Shown here in pieces: positions 13,198-13,225 of a stretch of DNA of 13,225 bases. The position numbers and the translations under genes were made by a program. Position 1 is the first letter of the stretch. Every line of letters starts with the position of its first letter. The notes beneath the pieces were generated by a model, which searched no databases, was not told the DNA's origin, and worked only from the letters and a program-made list of their open reading frames with translations. Source of the DNA: CAZSSM01 sp964609385. Its GTDB lineage: Bacteria > Planctomycetota > Planctomycetia > Isosphaerales > Isosphaeraceae. The DNA is taken from contig CAZSSM010000131.1 of assembly GCA_964609385.1 (NCBI GenBank), positions 1-13,225 of the forward strand. The letters are read 5' to 3'.

Positions 13198-13225
13198 ATG
13201 CCACTGCGTGACCACTTCCGGCCCC
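13198..13225 (+). CDS. 5' end of a further gene, nine codons visible, product unknown
   Basis: The frame from ATG 13198 reads MPLRDHFRP and leaves the window. It begins 32 bp after the stop of the helix-turn-helix gene on the same strand and has GGAG 8 nt upstream. From memory, this opening resembles a family of hypothetical proteins found in planctomycetes and cyanobacteria that start with MPL-x-DHF-x-P, but nine residues cannot prove this. If correct it would be an ordinary chromosomal gene marking the right border of the small accessory patch. Confidence 0.5.

Noticed and set aside
1..13225. CRISPR array, tRNA, rRNA or large tandem repeat
   Set aside because: No regularly spaced repeat, clover-leaf sequence ending in CCA context or ribosomal RNA segment was recognised on either strand by eye.

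Overview
The window looks like chromosomal DNA from a planctomycete, most likely a high-GC member of the Isosphaeraceae/Gemmataceae type. This rests on the gene repertoire (Tat-exported sugar-isomerase-like protein, long Tat-exported acetylxylan-esterase-like hydrolase, Gfo/Idh/MocA oxidoreductase beside fabZ, MBOAT plus SGNH pair), the GC-rich codon use and weak Shine-Dalgarno sites. No marker gene is present, so the placement is inference.

Layout. (1) 2-1732, plus strand: the 3' part of a FabZ-type dehydratase, then a Gfo/Idh/MocA dehydrogenase; this looks like the edge of a lipid A / fatty-acid locus. A 12-bp perfect hairpin at 1757-1788 separates it from the convergent block. (2) 5808-1807, minus strand: MBOAT acyltransferase, then an SGNH-fold partner with one N-terminal membrane anchor, then a Tat-exported TIM-barrel sugar isomerase/epimerase. 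The first two form a cell-surface glycan O-acetylation module. (3) 5982-8099, plus strand: an exported hydrolase with a complete catalytic alpha/beta-hydrolase domain followed by a second half that resembles a hydrolase lacking its nucleophile serine. (4) 11976-8116, minus strand: a UDP-galactopyranose-mutase-like FAD oxidoreductase, then a 715-residue polytopic membrane protein that resembles GT-C enzymes in layout only; probably a two-gene glycan-related operon.

(5) 11977-13225: a gene-poor, less GC-rich patch of different character. It holds a small palindrome, a badly decayed gene that still reads as a nucleotidyltransferase-like protein of the DUF6932 type (one frameshift, two internal stops, lost C-terminus), and directly after it an intact 157-residue Xre-type helix-turn-helix protein. 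I read this as the remains of a two-gene toxin-antitoxin-like or defence-like cassette in which the enzymatic partner died and the DNA-binding partner survived. At the right edge, nine codons of another gene begin behind a good ribosome binding site.

Together, blocks 1-4 concern envelope lipid and glycan chemistry (lipid A-type acyl supply, sugar oxidation/isomerisation, O-acetylation and deacetylation). Block 5 is accessory DNA. I saw no tRNA, rRNA, CRISPR array, insertion sequence or prophage gene.
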